Assembly (NCBI RefSeq): GCF_002240225.1
Contig: NZ_CP022584.1
Location: 1,798,001 to 1,862,000 of the forward strand
Reading direction: 5' to 3'
DNA from: Paenibacillus physcomitrellae
GTDB taxonomy: Bacteria; Bacillota; Bacilli; Paenibacillales; Paenibacillaceae
DNA length: 64,000 nt
The stretch's first letter is position 1; every line of letters begins with the position of its first letter. This document shows, in pieces, positions 17,560-25,342 of the stretch. Both the position numbers and the translations under genes were made by a program. The notes under the pieces were generated by a model, which was not told where the DNA came from, did no database searches, and worked only from the letters and a program-made list of their open reading frames with translations.

Positions 17560-18450
17560 CTATCCTTTTAACGAGCCGACCATCACGCCTTTGACGAAAA
17601 ACCGCTGCAGGAACGGGTACACGCACAGGATCGGTACGGTCGCGACCATAATCGTGGCGTATTTGATCGTCTCCCCGATTTGGAACCGATCCCCGGCCGA
17701 AGCCCCCGAAGACATACTATCGGTCGAGTTGGAGATCAGAATCTCGCGCAGCACCAGCTGAACCGGGAACAAGTTCCGGTCCTTGATGAACACCGAGGCG
17801 TAGAACCAGCCGTTCCATTTATCTACGGCGTAGTAGAGAATCATCACGGCGATCACCGGCATGGACAACGGAATAATGATCCGGAACAGAATCGTAAAAT
17901 GGTTCGCGCCATCGATTTTCGCTGACTCTTCCAGGCTGTCCGGAATCCCCATGAAGGAGGTCCTCATAATGATCAGGTTGAAGGTGCTGATGCTGAACGG
18001 GATAATCGTAGACCACAAGGAGTTCAGCAGGCCAACGCCTTTCACCACGAGATACAGCGGAATCAAACCGCCGCTGAAGAACATCGTGAACACGATAAGG
18101 AACATGAACACTTTGTTCCACATGACATTTTTGCGGGACAGCACATAAGCGCCCATCGAGGTCATCAGCAAATTGACCGCTACCCCGAACACAAGAATGA
18201 ACAGCGTATTTCGGAAGCCGATGCCGATCCCGGGATTGTTAAGCACGCTTTTATAAGCTTCAAGGCTGAAACCCAGTGGTTTCCACAAGAACCCTTTGTG
18301 GCCAAGCAGCTGCGCGGATTCGCTGAAGGAAGCGAACAACACGTACAGCAGCGGGTACAAGGTCGCGATGACCAGAAGGGTCAGCAGGGTATAGTTGATG
18401 GCCGTAAAGATCCGGTCTCCCCAACTTTGCTCTGTTATCAAGCTAATCAC
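17560..18450 (-). CDS. Carbohydrate ABC permease, LplC type
   Basis: This 296-residue protein has six predicted membrane helices and the EAA-type loop EESAKIDGANHFTILFRIIIP (about 186-206). It closely follows the LplC/YtcP pattern, including the conserved tail F-V-K-G-V-M-V-G-S-L-K-G. It forms the import channel with the LplB-type permease, whose stop codon is one base away, so translation is probably coupled. The ATPase is missing from the cluster and is probably the shared MsmX-type subunit. Importers of this class take up pectin- or hemicellulose-derived oligosaccharides, but no enzyme gene is present here to point to a substrate. Confidence 0.93.
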   Translation of the reverse strand: MISLITEQSWGDRIFTAINYTLLTLLVIATLYPLLYVLFASFSESAQLLGHKGFLWKPLGFSLEAYKSVLNNPGIGIGFRNTLFILVFGVAVNLLMTSMGAYVLSRKNVMWNKVFMFLIVFTMFFSGGLIPLYLVVKGVGLLNSLWSTIIPFSISTFNLIIMRTSFMGIPDSLEESAKIDGANHFTILFRIIIPLSMPVIAVMILYYAVDKWNGWFYASVFIKDRNLFPVQLVLREILISNSTDSMSSGASAGDRFQIGETIKYATIMVATVPILCVYPFLQRFFVKGVMVGSLKG

Positions 18451-18451
18451 C

Positions 18452-19375
18452 TCACCATAGACTGTTTTGGGTCGCCCTCCGGCTGAGGGTATTAGCCGTA
18501 ATTAACAGGACGAGATTGATCACCGAATTGAACAAACCGACAGCGGAGCTGTAGCTCCAGCCGAATTCCAGCAGCCCTTTCCGGTAGACGAAGGAGGAAA
18601 TAACGTCCGCCGTTTCATACGTGACCGGATTATAGAGCAGAATAATTTTCTCAAATCCGACATTAAGCAGATTCCCCATCCGGAGAATGAACATGATCAT
18701 AATCGTTGGCAGGAGCCCCGGCAGCGTAATATAAATCATTTGCTTGAGCCGGCTGGCGCCGTCGATCCGCGCTGCTTCATACTGCTCCAAATCGATGCTC
18801 ATCAAGGCTGCGATATAAATAATCGACTCCCAGCCGATCCGCTGCCAGATTTCGGACAACACATAGATCGGACGGAACAGTTCCGGTTTCTGCAGCATGG
18901 CCTGACCGTCGTAGCCGAGGAACATAAACATGCGGTTAATGAGTCCGTCCGCGTTCGTAAAATCGGTAATAATGCCGCAGATGACAACAAGCGAAATAAA
19001 ATACGGCATATAAGTAATCGTCTGCACGACACGTTTAAATTTCTTCCTGCGCACCTCGTTGATCAATAAAGCCAACAGAATCGGCGCCGGGAACTCAAAG
19101 AGCAGCGTATACAAACTGATCAAAATCGTATTTTTTAACACTCTCAGAAAATAAAAGCTGCCGAAGAAGTCCTGAAAATGCTTTAGTCCAACCCAATCGC
19201 TGCCCAAAATGCCTTTCATAGGCGAATAGTCCTTAAACGCAATCAGCGCCCCGTACATAGGTCCGTAGAAGAAAACCAAATAATAGGCGATCACCGGGAC
19301 CATCATGAGGTACAAATATTTATTGAGCAAAAAGTCGCGAACCAGCCGTCTTCTGAGCGTTTGCCGATTTCCCAT
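18452..19375 (-). CDS. Carbohydrate ABC permease, LplB type
   Basis: This 307-residue membrane protein starts with a basic N-terminus followed by the typical LplB segment YLYLMMVPVIAYYLVFFYGPMYG. It has the EAA loop YEAARIDGASRLKQMIYITLP in the second half. I place the start at the ATG at 19375, which has GAGGTG ten bases upstream. The longer frame from 19399 has no ribosome site and overlaps a hairpin. It is paired with the LplC-type permease directly downstream and the binding-protein gene upstream. Confidence 0.92.
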   Translation of the reverse strand: MGNRQTLRRRLVRDFLLNKYLYLMMVPVIAYYLVFFYGPMYGALIAFKDYSPMKGILGSDWVGLKHFQDFFGSFYFLRVLKNTILISLYTLLFEFPAPILLALLINEVRRKKFKRVVQTITYMPYFISLVVICGIITDFTNADGLINRMFMFLGYDGQAMLQKPELFRPIYVLSEIWQRIGWESIIYIAALMSIDLEQYEAARIDGASRLKQMIYITLPGLLPTIMIMFILRMGNLLNVGFEKIILLYNPVTYETADVISSFVYRKGLLEFGWSYSSAVGLFNSVINLVLLITANTLSRRATQNSLW

Positions 19376-19402
19376 GCCCGAATTCACCTCGATTTCCATA
19401 GA

Positions 19403-19422
19403 GGGGAGAGCGGGCTCTCCCC
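19403..19422 (-). other. Perfect intercistronic hairpin between binding protein and permeases
   Basis: GGGGAGAG and CTCTCCCC form an 8-bp perfect stem with a 4-nt loop. No T-run follows, so it is likelier an mRNA-stabilising barrier behind the binding-protein gene than a terminator. The rest of the gap 19423-19594 is T/C-rich and shows no gene. Confidence 0.6.
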
Positions 19423-19594
19423 TTCCCTTTTACTTATTTACTTATCTGCTTTACTTCGCTTTACATACTTGCTTTTAGATATCTGACAGCTGCTGCTTCC
19501 GCAAGCAGCGCGCTTTGGCTTCATGCTCTGGCTGTGTGCTTTGGCTGCTACACTAACCGTCTGGGGCTACGCCCTGCTTTAGCGACTCACAGGT

Positions 19595-21229
19595 TTACCG
19601 GCTGTTGTACCGCTGCAGCGCTGCCGTTTCAATCTCGATCGCCCGGTCCAGACCCAGCGACTTCATCTTGGCGACATAGTCGTCAAATTTGTCTACCGGC
19701 TCGGAACCAAGAATGATCTTGATCGTCATTTCATCCACCAGCGTATTAATGTCGTTCATGATGGTGGCGTATTCGGAGCTTTCCTCTGGTGTTGGCGTGA
19801 TGTTCGGCAGATTGTATTTCGCCGCGTCCGTATTTTTCCAGATTTCCACGGCATCCCGCTGTGTCTGAAGGGCAAAGAACTGCTCGGCGTAGCGTTTATC
19901 CTGTACAAACGGTCCGTTATAGCTGCTTCGCGCATACAGGGAAATCGCCTGAGCCGGAGCCAGTTTGTCCGGGTTGTTCATAAGCAGATCGGTGAATTTC
20001 GGATAGCCGTCCTCCATCGTATAGCTGACGCCCTCTTCACCAAAGTTAAAGAACATATGTCCTTCTTCGCTGTAGCCGTAATCCAGCATACGCACCGCCA
20101 GCGCAGGATCCTTGGCTGCCGTTGTAACGGCTACCGTTCCCTCGGAGGCATAAGCCTGATTCATCTGGCCGAACTTTGGTTTATCGCCTTTCTTGAGCAC
20201 CGGATATGGAGCGGCAACCAGCACCGCCTTCGGATCATTGGCCTCTACAAGCGGCTGCCATTTGCCGATGCCGCCTCCTGCGTTGCCGACCGTCGCTCCG
20301 GTTGCGCCGGAGGCAATGTTGCCGTCCACTGCTTTGGTATCGGCTGTGGCGATATTTTTATCGATCAAACCTTCCGCATACCAATCATGAAACAGCTTCA
20401 GATAATCCTTGAACCCAGCTTCAGCCGGTCCGAATTTGACTGCCCCGTCTTCCTGATAGAATCCGCGGTTCACGCCGAAGGCGCCGATAAACGCGCCGTT
20501 GCCGGATTCATTGAAGAAACGTGGTTTGCTGACCACCGAGAACGGAGCTGCGGCTCCTTTTTTCTCTTTGAAGGCTCTAAGCGTTGTTGTCCATTCGTCA
20601 ATCGTTTCCGGTACCGGAAGCCCAAGCTCATCCAGCCAGTCCTTGCGGATAACCGGTCCCTGGAAGACGCGCAGATATTCGTCACCCCGGATGAACGGGA
20701 ATACATAATAGCTACCATTGTCCGTCTTGACCATCTTGTCAATGTCAGGGTTCTCCTGCAGGTACTTCTTCAGATTAGGAGCATATTTATCGATCAGATC
20801 GTTGAGCTTGATAATGTAGCCGTCGCTGATCGCCTTCTCCGGACCTCCGGGGAAATCGCCGATAAAGTTGTATTCGAGCATATCCGGCAAATCTCCGGAA
20901 GCCAGCATGACGTTGAACGCTTCCTTAACCTGACCGCTTGGCGGGGCCGTAAAGTCCAGCTTAACCCCCGTCTTCTCCTGCCATTTCTGGAAAAAAGGAA
21001 TTTCGTCATGCGAAGCCTTGACCCCAACCAGGTTGCCGTTAATTTCGCCCCAATAGGACAGCTTCTCATCAGTTTTGAGCGGATAAGTGGTCGATTCCGC
21101 CGCTCCCGCCGTTCCTTCCGGACTAGCTCCCTCTGCTGCATTTCCGCTGTTCTTGTCGCCGGATGAGCAGCCCGCCATCAGGGCGCCGAGCAGCGTGATG
21201 ACCATTGCCGCAGCTGCGATTTTTTTCAT
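19595..21229 (-). CDS. LipO-like extracellular oligosaccharide-binding lipoprotein
   Basis: This 544-residue binding protein has a clear lipoprotein signal (MKKIAAAAM, lipobox MAGC with Cys21) and an Asn/Gly/Ala-rich linker, followed by a two-lobe domain. The start at 21229 is set by GGGAGG ten bases upstream. It is the first gene of the LplB/LplC-type operon and hence its main receptor. Its paralogue is encoded at 13186-14862 at the other end of the cluster. Binding proteins of this size (about 500-550 residues) usually handle larger oligosaccharides. No substrate can be named from sequence alone. Confidence 0.92.
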   Translation of the reverse strand: MKKIAAAAMVITLLGALMAGCSSGDKNSGNAAEGASPEGTAGAAESTTYPLKTDEKLSYWGEINGNLVGVKASHDEIPFFQKWQEKTGVKLDFTAPPSGQVKEAFNVMLASGDLPDMLEYNFIGDFPGGPEKAISDGYIIKLNDLIDKYAPNLKKYLQENPDIDKMVKTDNGSYYVFPFIRGDEYLRVFQGPVIRKDWLDELGLPVPETIDEWTTTLRAFKEKKGAAAPFSVVSKPRFFNESGNGAFIGAFGVNRGFYQEDGAVKFGPAEAGFKDYLKLFHDWYAEGLIDKNIATADTKAVDGNIASGATGATVGNAGGGIGKWQPLVEANDPKAVLVAAPYPVLKKGDKPKFGQMNQAYASEGTVAVTTAAKDPALAVRMLDYGYSEEGHMFFNFGEEGVSYTMEDGYPKFTDLLMNNPDKLAPAQAISLYARSSYNGPFVQDKRYAEQFFALQTQRDAVEIWKNTDAAKYNLPNITPTPEESSEYATIMNDINTLVDEMTIKIILGSEPVDKFDDYVAKMKSLGLDRAIEIETAALQRYNSR

Positions 21230-21384
21230 GCCTCTATAACCTCCCATTTGATTGGTAATGGATCTTGCCCTTTCAGGTTATAGAATCCGGGGATCCAGGG
21301 ATATGTGCAGAAACGCCAATGCAATGTTGTTTTTGCCTCTTTGCGGGTGATGATTTCTCCAAATGCATAGATAAAAAGAGAAAA

Positions 21385-21408
21385 AACCGCCTCTTCTGAG
21401 AGCCGGTT
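21385..21408 (-). terminator. Terminator downstream of the TusA-like gene
   Basis: AACCG-G-CTCT and AGAG-G-CGGTT pair with one G/G mismatch around a 4-nt loop, followed by a TTTTTTCTCTTTTT tract on the minus strand. It isolates the sulfur genes from the binding-protein gene at 21229. Confidence 0.7.
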
Positions 21409-21422
21409 TGCGCACAAAAATA

Positions 21423-21477
21423 GCACCTCCAAGCTGTAACCAACATCTTATGACGCGGTACAGGCTCTTGAAGGTGC
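21423..21477 (-). terminator. First of two tandem hairpins after the TusA-like gene
   Basis: GCACCT-CAAG arms pair with a bulge around a loop of about 30 bases and are followed by CTATTTTT on the minus strand. It is weaker than the next terminator because of its long loop. Confidence 0.5.
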
Positions 21478-21512
21478 CAGGTTTGCTGCTTGTTTATGAT
21501 ACTTTATATCCG

Positions 21513-21740
21513 TTATTTTTTGCGGATCGTTATGGTCCAGGTCGCATCATCGATTTGCTCATAGTTCGTAACCGTATGTCCTTCAGCAGCCGTCCACTCC
21601 GGAATGCTTTCCGTAGCTTGGGTGCAGTCGAAATCAATAATCAGTTCATCTCCGCTGTTCAGGGCGTTCATAGCTTCTTTCGCTTCGATCAGAGGGAAAG
21701 GACAAACCTGTCCGATGACGGATAATTTTTGCTGACTCAT
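21513..21740 (-). CDS. TusA-like sulfur carrier protein (YeeD/YedF type)
   Basis: This 75-residue protein is of TusA type, with the CPFP motif (Cys13-Pro-Phe-Pro16) whose cysteine carries persulfide sulfur. The gene lies 13 bases after a YeeE/YedE transporter gene. The same pair, known as TsuA-TsuB in Spirochaeta and E. coli YeeE-YeeD, imports thiosulfate. There the TusA-like partner acts on the cytoplasmic side and helps uptake. Sulfur transfer to tRNA or molybdopterin is a less likely role here, given the neighbour. The ATG has AGGAGG just upstream. Confidence 0.9.
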   Translation of the reverse strand: MSQQKLSVIGQVCPFPLIEAKEAMNALNSGDELIIDFDCTQATESIPEWTAAEGHTVTNYEQIDDATWTITIRKK

Positions 21741-21753
21741 TTAAATTTCCTCC

Positions 21754-22821
21754 TTAAACCGCAGCTTTAACGGCTGCAGCTGTTTTTGTTTTTTGCGAAC
21801 GCGGACGGACATAAACAAAATACGAAGCCGTCCAGGTCCCTAAAATCATAACCGCCAACGCTACCCAGCCCTGCCAGGTCATCATGGCTGTCTGCACCAG
21901 ACCGTTGCCGATCGAGCAGCCGCCGGCCAAGCTGGCGCCGAAGCCCATGGCAATTCCGCCTGCGAAGCTGGTCACGGACGTTCTCGCATCCGGAGCTCGG
22001 AATTTAAATTCCCGGCTGGCTTTAGCGGCGACAAACGAACCCAGCAAGATGCCAAGCACGAGGAACACGCCCCAGTTCAAAAAGCTTTGATCTCCATTAA
22101 CCAGATACTGAAGCAGGTTAGCCGAAGGCGTTGTAATGCCCAGGCCTGCTTTACGGCCTGTCGCTTCACTGAGCGGCCAAGCCAACACGGCGATCAAGCC
22201 GACCAGGATAGCCGTAAAGAACGGGTGCCAGCGTTTCTCGAACAAGAGGTGCGCCAGCCCGCTGCGTTTCTGCTTCAGCTTCGGAAGCGCGGCTTTAGGC
22301 TTGAGCAGCTCACGCACGGCGAAGAACAAAGTGACAACAGCCAGCAAAGCAACGAAATACCAGGCGCTGATGCCAAACGTGTCCGGAATGGAGTTGGTTG
22401 ACGTATGGACCTCAGTCATGGACTTTTGAATGCCGGACAACGGGCCCGTTTTCATAATAGCGGCCATAGTCATATAACCGGCAAGGGCAATCCAGCTGCC
22501 GATCAGGCCTTCGCCTGCCCGGTACCAAGTTCCTGTAGCGCAGCCCCCAGCCAGAACAATACCGATTCCGAAGACATATGAGCCTACGATCACCGCAAGC
22601 CAATTAAAAGATCCAGCCGAGAAGGTAATAACGCCCGCTTCCACAAGCGCAAAGATACCCACGGCCTGAATCGCAATAGCAATTAATAAGGCATAAAACA
22701 TTCGATTGTTCTTCGTCAGGTACATATCCCGGAAGCCGCCTGTCAGACAGAAACGCCCTCTTTGCATAACAAACCCGAGCAAAGCTCCGCAAATTAAACC
22801 GGTAATCACCATCTGCAGCAT
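21754..22821 (-). CDS. tsuA: YeeE/YedE-family thiosulfate transporter (TsuA-like)
   Basis: This 355-residue membrane protein of the DUF395/YeeE family is made of two related halves. It shows the conserved cysteine motifs R-F-C25-L-T-G-G, G-G-C94-A-T-G and a third GGCSIG near residue 305. In the studied TsuA these cysteines line the pore and pass thiosulfate through by transient S-S or S-H contacts. The cytoplasmic TusA-like partner follows immediately. I chose the ATG at 22821 because AAGGGGAG lies ten bases before it; the ATG at 22845 would include that site in the coding region. An imperfect dyad overlaps its promoter. Selenium-related YedE is the alternative. Confidence 0.88.
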   Translation of the reverse strand: MLQMVITGLICGALLGFVMQRGRFCLTGGFRDMYLTKNNRMFYALLIAIAIQAVGIFALVEAGVITFSAGSFNWLAVIVGSYVFGIGIVLAGGCATGTWYRAGEGLIGSWIALAGYMTMAAIMKTGPLSGIQKSMTEVHTSTNSIPDTFGISAWYFVALLAVVTLFFAVRELLKPKAALPKLKQKRSGLAHLLFEKRWHPFFTAILVGLIAVLAWPLSEATGRKAGLGITTPSANLLQYLVNGDQSFLNWGVFLVLGILLGSFVAAKASREFKFRAPDARTSVTSFAGGIAMGFGASLAGGCSIGNGLVQTAMMTWQGWVALAVMILGTWTASYFVYVRPRSQKTKTAAAVKAAV

Positions 22822-22866
22822 TGTGTTGTTTCTCCCCTTTTCCATCTCTTTCTTTTCACTTTCATT

Positions 22867-22895
22867 ATATTAACAATCCCTATAAGTTTAGTCAA
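22867..22895 (-). promoter_or_regulatory. Promoter of the thiosulfate transporter operon with overlapping dyad
   Basis: TTGACT (22890-22895), a 17-base spacer and TAATAT (22867-22872) make a good sigma-A promoter. The spacer contains an imperfect inverted repeat CTA-N6-TAG (CCTATAAGTTTAG on the plus strand). It resembles operators of Rrf2-type cysteine regulators such as CymR; the regulator call is inference. Confidence 0.6.
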
Positions 22896-22939
22896 CATTA
22901 TTTTCGATCCATTTTCTTCCTGACTGTTTTCCTTTCATC

Positions 22940-22978
22940 AAAAATAAAAAGGCGGGCTCTCCCTAAGGAAAGCCCACC
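22940..22978 (-). terminator. Terminator of the YhaM-DUF445 transcript
   Basis: GG-GGGCT and AGCCC-CC arms (22951-22978) are followed on the minus strand by CCTTTTTATTTTTG, 43 bases past the yhaM stop. Confidence 0.75.
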
Positions 22979-23020
22979 TCTTATTCAGCTTATTGGCGCA
23001 GCTAGGCTCTGCTAAAATAA

Positions 23021-23977
23021 CTAAATCTTGACGCGATAAACCGCCTTATTCTCCAGCCCCCGGATAAACGGCGTCCACAGTTCTGTCTCCGGCGTCGTAT
23101 CCAGCGCATCTTCCACCATCTGCAGCTTGGCGTCCAGCGCATCAATATGATGCAGCGCCACCGCTTCCGGCGTCTGCGGCTGAACCGGACTGCCCCATTC
23201 GCCCAGGTTATGATGCGATAACACGAGATGATGCAGCGCGGTCACTTTCTCCGAGTCGAGATCAATATCGAGTCTGATCGCGGCTTCCGTAATCCAATTG
23301 GAGGCAAGTGAAATATGACCGATTAGCTTGCCTTTGACGCTGTAATCGGACACGATCCCGAGCTGGGCAATCATCTCTTCCGGTTTGGCAATATCATGCA
23401 GGATAATACCCGCCCGGATGAAATCCGGGTTCAGGAACGCCCTCTGCCTGCACAGAAAATCTCCAATCTCCAGCATACGCACCATATGATAAGCCAGCCC
23501 CGCAAAATACGCATGGTGATGCGTTTTGGCCGCCGGATAATGCATCAGCTTCTCTTCAACTTTCTCTATACAAAAGGACACGATCGCCCGTATTTCCGTA
23601 TCCCGGATGCTCGACGCTGCCTGTTTGATCGTGTGAACCAAATCCACGGGACGGATAGGCGCAGAGCGGATGAAATCCGTCAGTGTTACCCCGTCGGCGT
23701 CCGCCGCCGGGCGCATCTGCATGACTTTGATCTGCAACCGTTCTCTGTATGTCTGAACCAGTCCCCTAACCTTCACAAGTCCCATGGAAAAAAAAGTCTC
23801 TTTATCGCTTGGCGAAGCATCCCAAAATTTGGCCGACAGCTGCCCGCTCGCATCACAAAGCACGAGATCCAGATAATCCTTTGGAGGTGTAGCGTTTGTC
23901 TGTTTGACTTCAAGCTCCTTGATCAAATAGAACCCTGTAAATTCATCCCCACTGACCAAATCTTTAATTAATGTCAT
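23021..23977 (-). CDS. yhaM: 3'-5' exoribonuclease YhaM
   Basis: This 318-residue protein has an N-terminal OB-fold (about 10-95) that binds nucleic acid and a C-terminal HD domain (about 150-290). The metal-binding histidines and aspartates are in THHHAYFAGL, ILHDIAK, HHLVLSHH and HHIDALDAK. The length and both domains match Bacillus subtilis YhaM, a Mn-dependent 3'-5' exoribonuclease that trims RNA ends. Here it follows two DUF445 genes on the same strand with a 21-base gap, so it is probably the last gene of that operon and is followed by a terminator. Confidence 0.93.
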   Translation of the reverse strand: MTLIKDLVSGDEFTGFYLIKELEVKQTNATPPKDYLDLVLCDASGQLSAKFWDASPSDKETFFSMGLVKVRGLVQTYRERLQIKVMQMRPAADADGVTLTDFIRSAPIRPVDLVHTIKQAASSIRDTEIRAIVSFCIEKVEEKLMHYPAAKTHHHAYFAGLAYHMVRMLEIGDFLCRQRAFLNPDFIRAGIILHDIAKPEEMIAQLGIVSDYSVKGKLIGHISLASNWITEAAIRLDIDLDSEKVTALHHLVLSHHNLGEWGSPVQPQTPEAVALHHIDALDAKLQMVEDALDTTPETELWTPFIRGLENKAVYRVKI

Positions 23978-23998
23978 GCCGTTCTTCCCCTCTCTCTG

Positions 23999-25342
23999 TC
24001 AAACCCCGAACCAATCCAGCAGCGGCTTGTAAACCCCGTTCAGCAGAAGATAAAAAGCCGCGCCAAGCGCTGCGCCCACCAATGCGCCGTTCAGCCGGAT
24101 TCGCTGGAGGTCCGTATCTACCTTGCTTTCAATAAATTCGGTTAATCTCTCCTCCGTAAAATCGTTTAAGGTCGTCCGCACAATTTGACCCACCAAAGCA
24201 TGCTCCGTATCGATCATATTCCGAACGAACTGCTGCACATAACCTTCCAGCCAGTCCTTGAGTTCACGATCATCCTTAAACCAATCCCAATAACCGAGTA
24301 CAAACCGGGTCATAAACTGCTTGATTTGATCTGAGGATATACCGCCTCCAGCCGAAGCTGCGGTTACCAGCGGCTGTTCGCTCAGAAGCCGGTCTCTCAC
24401 ATGCGTGAGCAGAGCCGTCAAAGACGGAAGCAACGAAATTTTATCCAGCAGTTCATTCTTCCAAACGTTTAAAGTGTCCGAAAGCTCTTCCCGCTTCTCA
24501 AGCTCGGAAGCCAGCTTATAAAGCATTTCTGTAGTCAGCTTTCGAAGTTCATGCTCCGGACTCCGTAATTCGACCAGAAATCGCCGCAAATCATCATACA
24601 GCACCTCGGCCGCATCATCAAGGTTAAAAGCATTTGACGACTCTGCAATTTCCAGCAGGCTTTTCTTCAGCCATTTGGTGAAGGTTCCGCCTGTATTCAG
24701 CAGCTGCTCCTTCTCTTTGCTTAACAGCTCTTTGATCTGCTGTTTGACCCCATCATGGGCAAGACGTTCCGCAGCCAAATCAACCAGCTGGGTCAGCAGG
24801 CTCTGAAACTGTGTATGATCCAGCAGCCAGCGTAAGCCGCGGCCCGCATACGGCGACAAGTCGGCCGCCTGCAGGCTGCTCCTGAGCTGCTCATCCAGTT
24901 TGACCGCCAGCCCCTGTACATTCGCCTGCTTTGCAAAGGCAAGAACCAGGCTCCAAATCTGTTCGGCAAGCATCTTCTGACTGCCTCCGCGTTCAACCAT
25001 CGAAACGGCCAAATCAATCAGGTGATACTGCTGCACCTTTTCCTTGAGAACCGGTTTGCTGAGCAGCTGCTCTTCGACCATAACTACAACGCCATCCACC
25101 AGTTTATCACGATTTTTCGGAATGATCGCGGTATGGGGAAGGATATTCAGACCCAGCGGATGCCTGAATAACGCGGTAATGGCAAACAAATCAGCCAAAG
25201 CGCCAACTAGTCCCGCTTCCGCAACATAAAGCAGGAACTGGGGCCAGCCATGTTCAGGGAACAGGTACAAGCAGGCCAAAGCTGCTGCAAACAGCAGCGC
25301 AAGCAAGAGCAAGCTGAGGTTCGCTTTTCTTCGCATCATCAT
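23999..25342 (-). CDS. DUF445 family membrane protein (second of pair)
   Basis: This 447-residue protein starts with two closely spaced hydrophobic helices (about 8-55) that carry the DUF445 signature G-A-L-A-D-L-F-A-I-T-A-L-F-R-H-P. A long, charged, helical domain follows, and one hydrophobic segment close to the C-terminus (V-G-A-A-L-G-A-A-F-Y-L-L). The family (YheB and relatives) has no established biochemical role; sporulation and envelope links have been suggested. Its start overlaps the stop of the related gene upstream by four bases (ATGA type), so the two are translationally coupled and probably form a complex. Neither has a catalytic motif that I can see. Confidence 0.88.
   Translation of the reverse strand: MMMRRKANLSLLLLALLFAAALACLYLFPEHGWPQFLLYVAEAGLVGALADLFAITALFRHPLGLNILPHTAIIPKNRDKLVDGVVVMVEEQLLSKPVLKEKVQQYHLIDLAVSMVERGGSQKMLAEQIWSLVLAFAKQANVQGLAVKLDEQLRSSLQAADLSPYAGRGLRWLLDHTQFQSLLTQLVDLAAERLAHDGVKQQIKELLSKEKEQLLNTGGTFTKWLKKSLLEIAESSNAFNLDDAAEVLYDDLRRFLVELRSPEHELRKLTTEMLYKLASELEKREELSDTLNVWKNELLDKISLLPSLTALLTHVRDRLLSEQPLVTAASAGGGISSDQIKQFMTRFVLGYWDWFKDDRELKDWLEGYVQQFVRNMIDTEHALVGQIVRTTLNDFTEERLTEFIESKVDTDLQRIRLNGALVGAALGAAFYLLLNGVYKPLLDWFGV

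Noticed and set aside
21230..21512. A riboswitch or T-box in the leader of the binding-protein gene
   Set aside because: The hairpins at 21385-21477 are simple terminators that close the TusA-like transcript. No conserved riboswitch core is visible.
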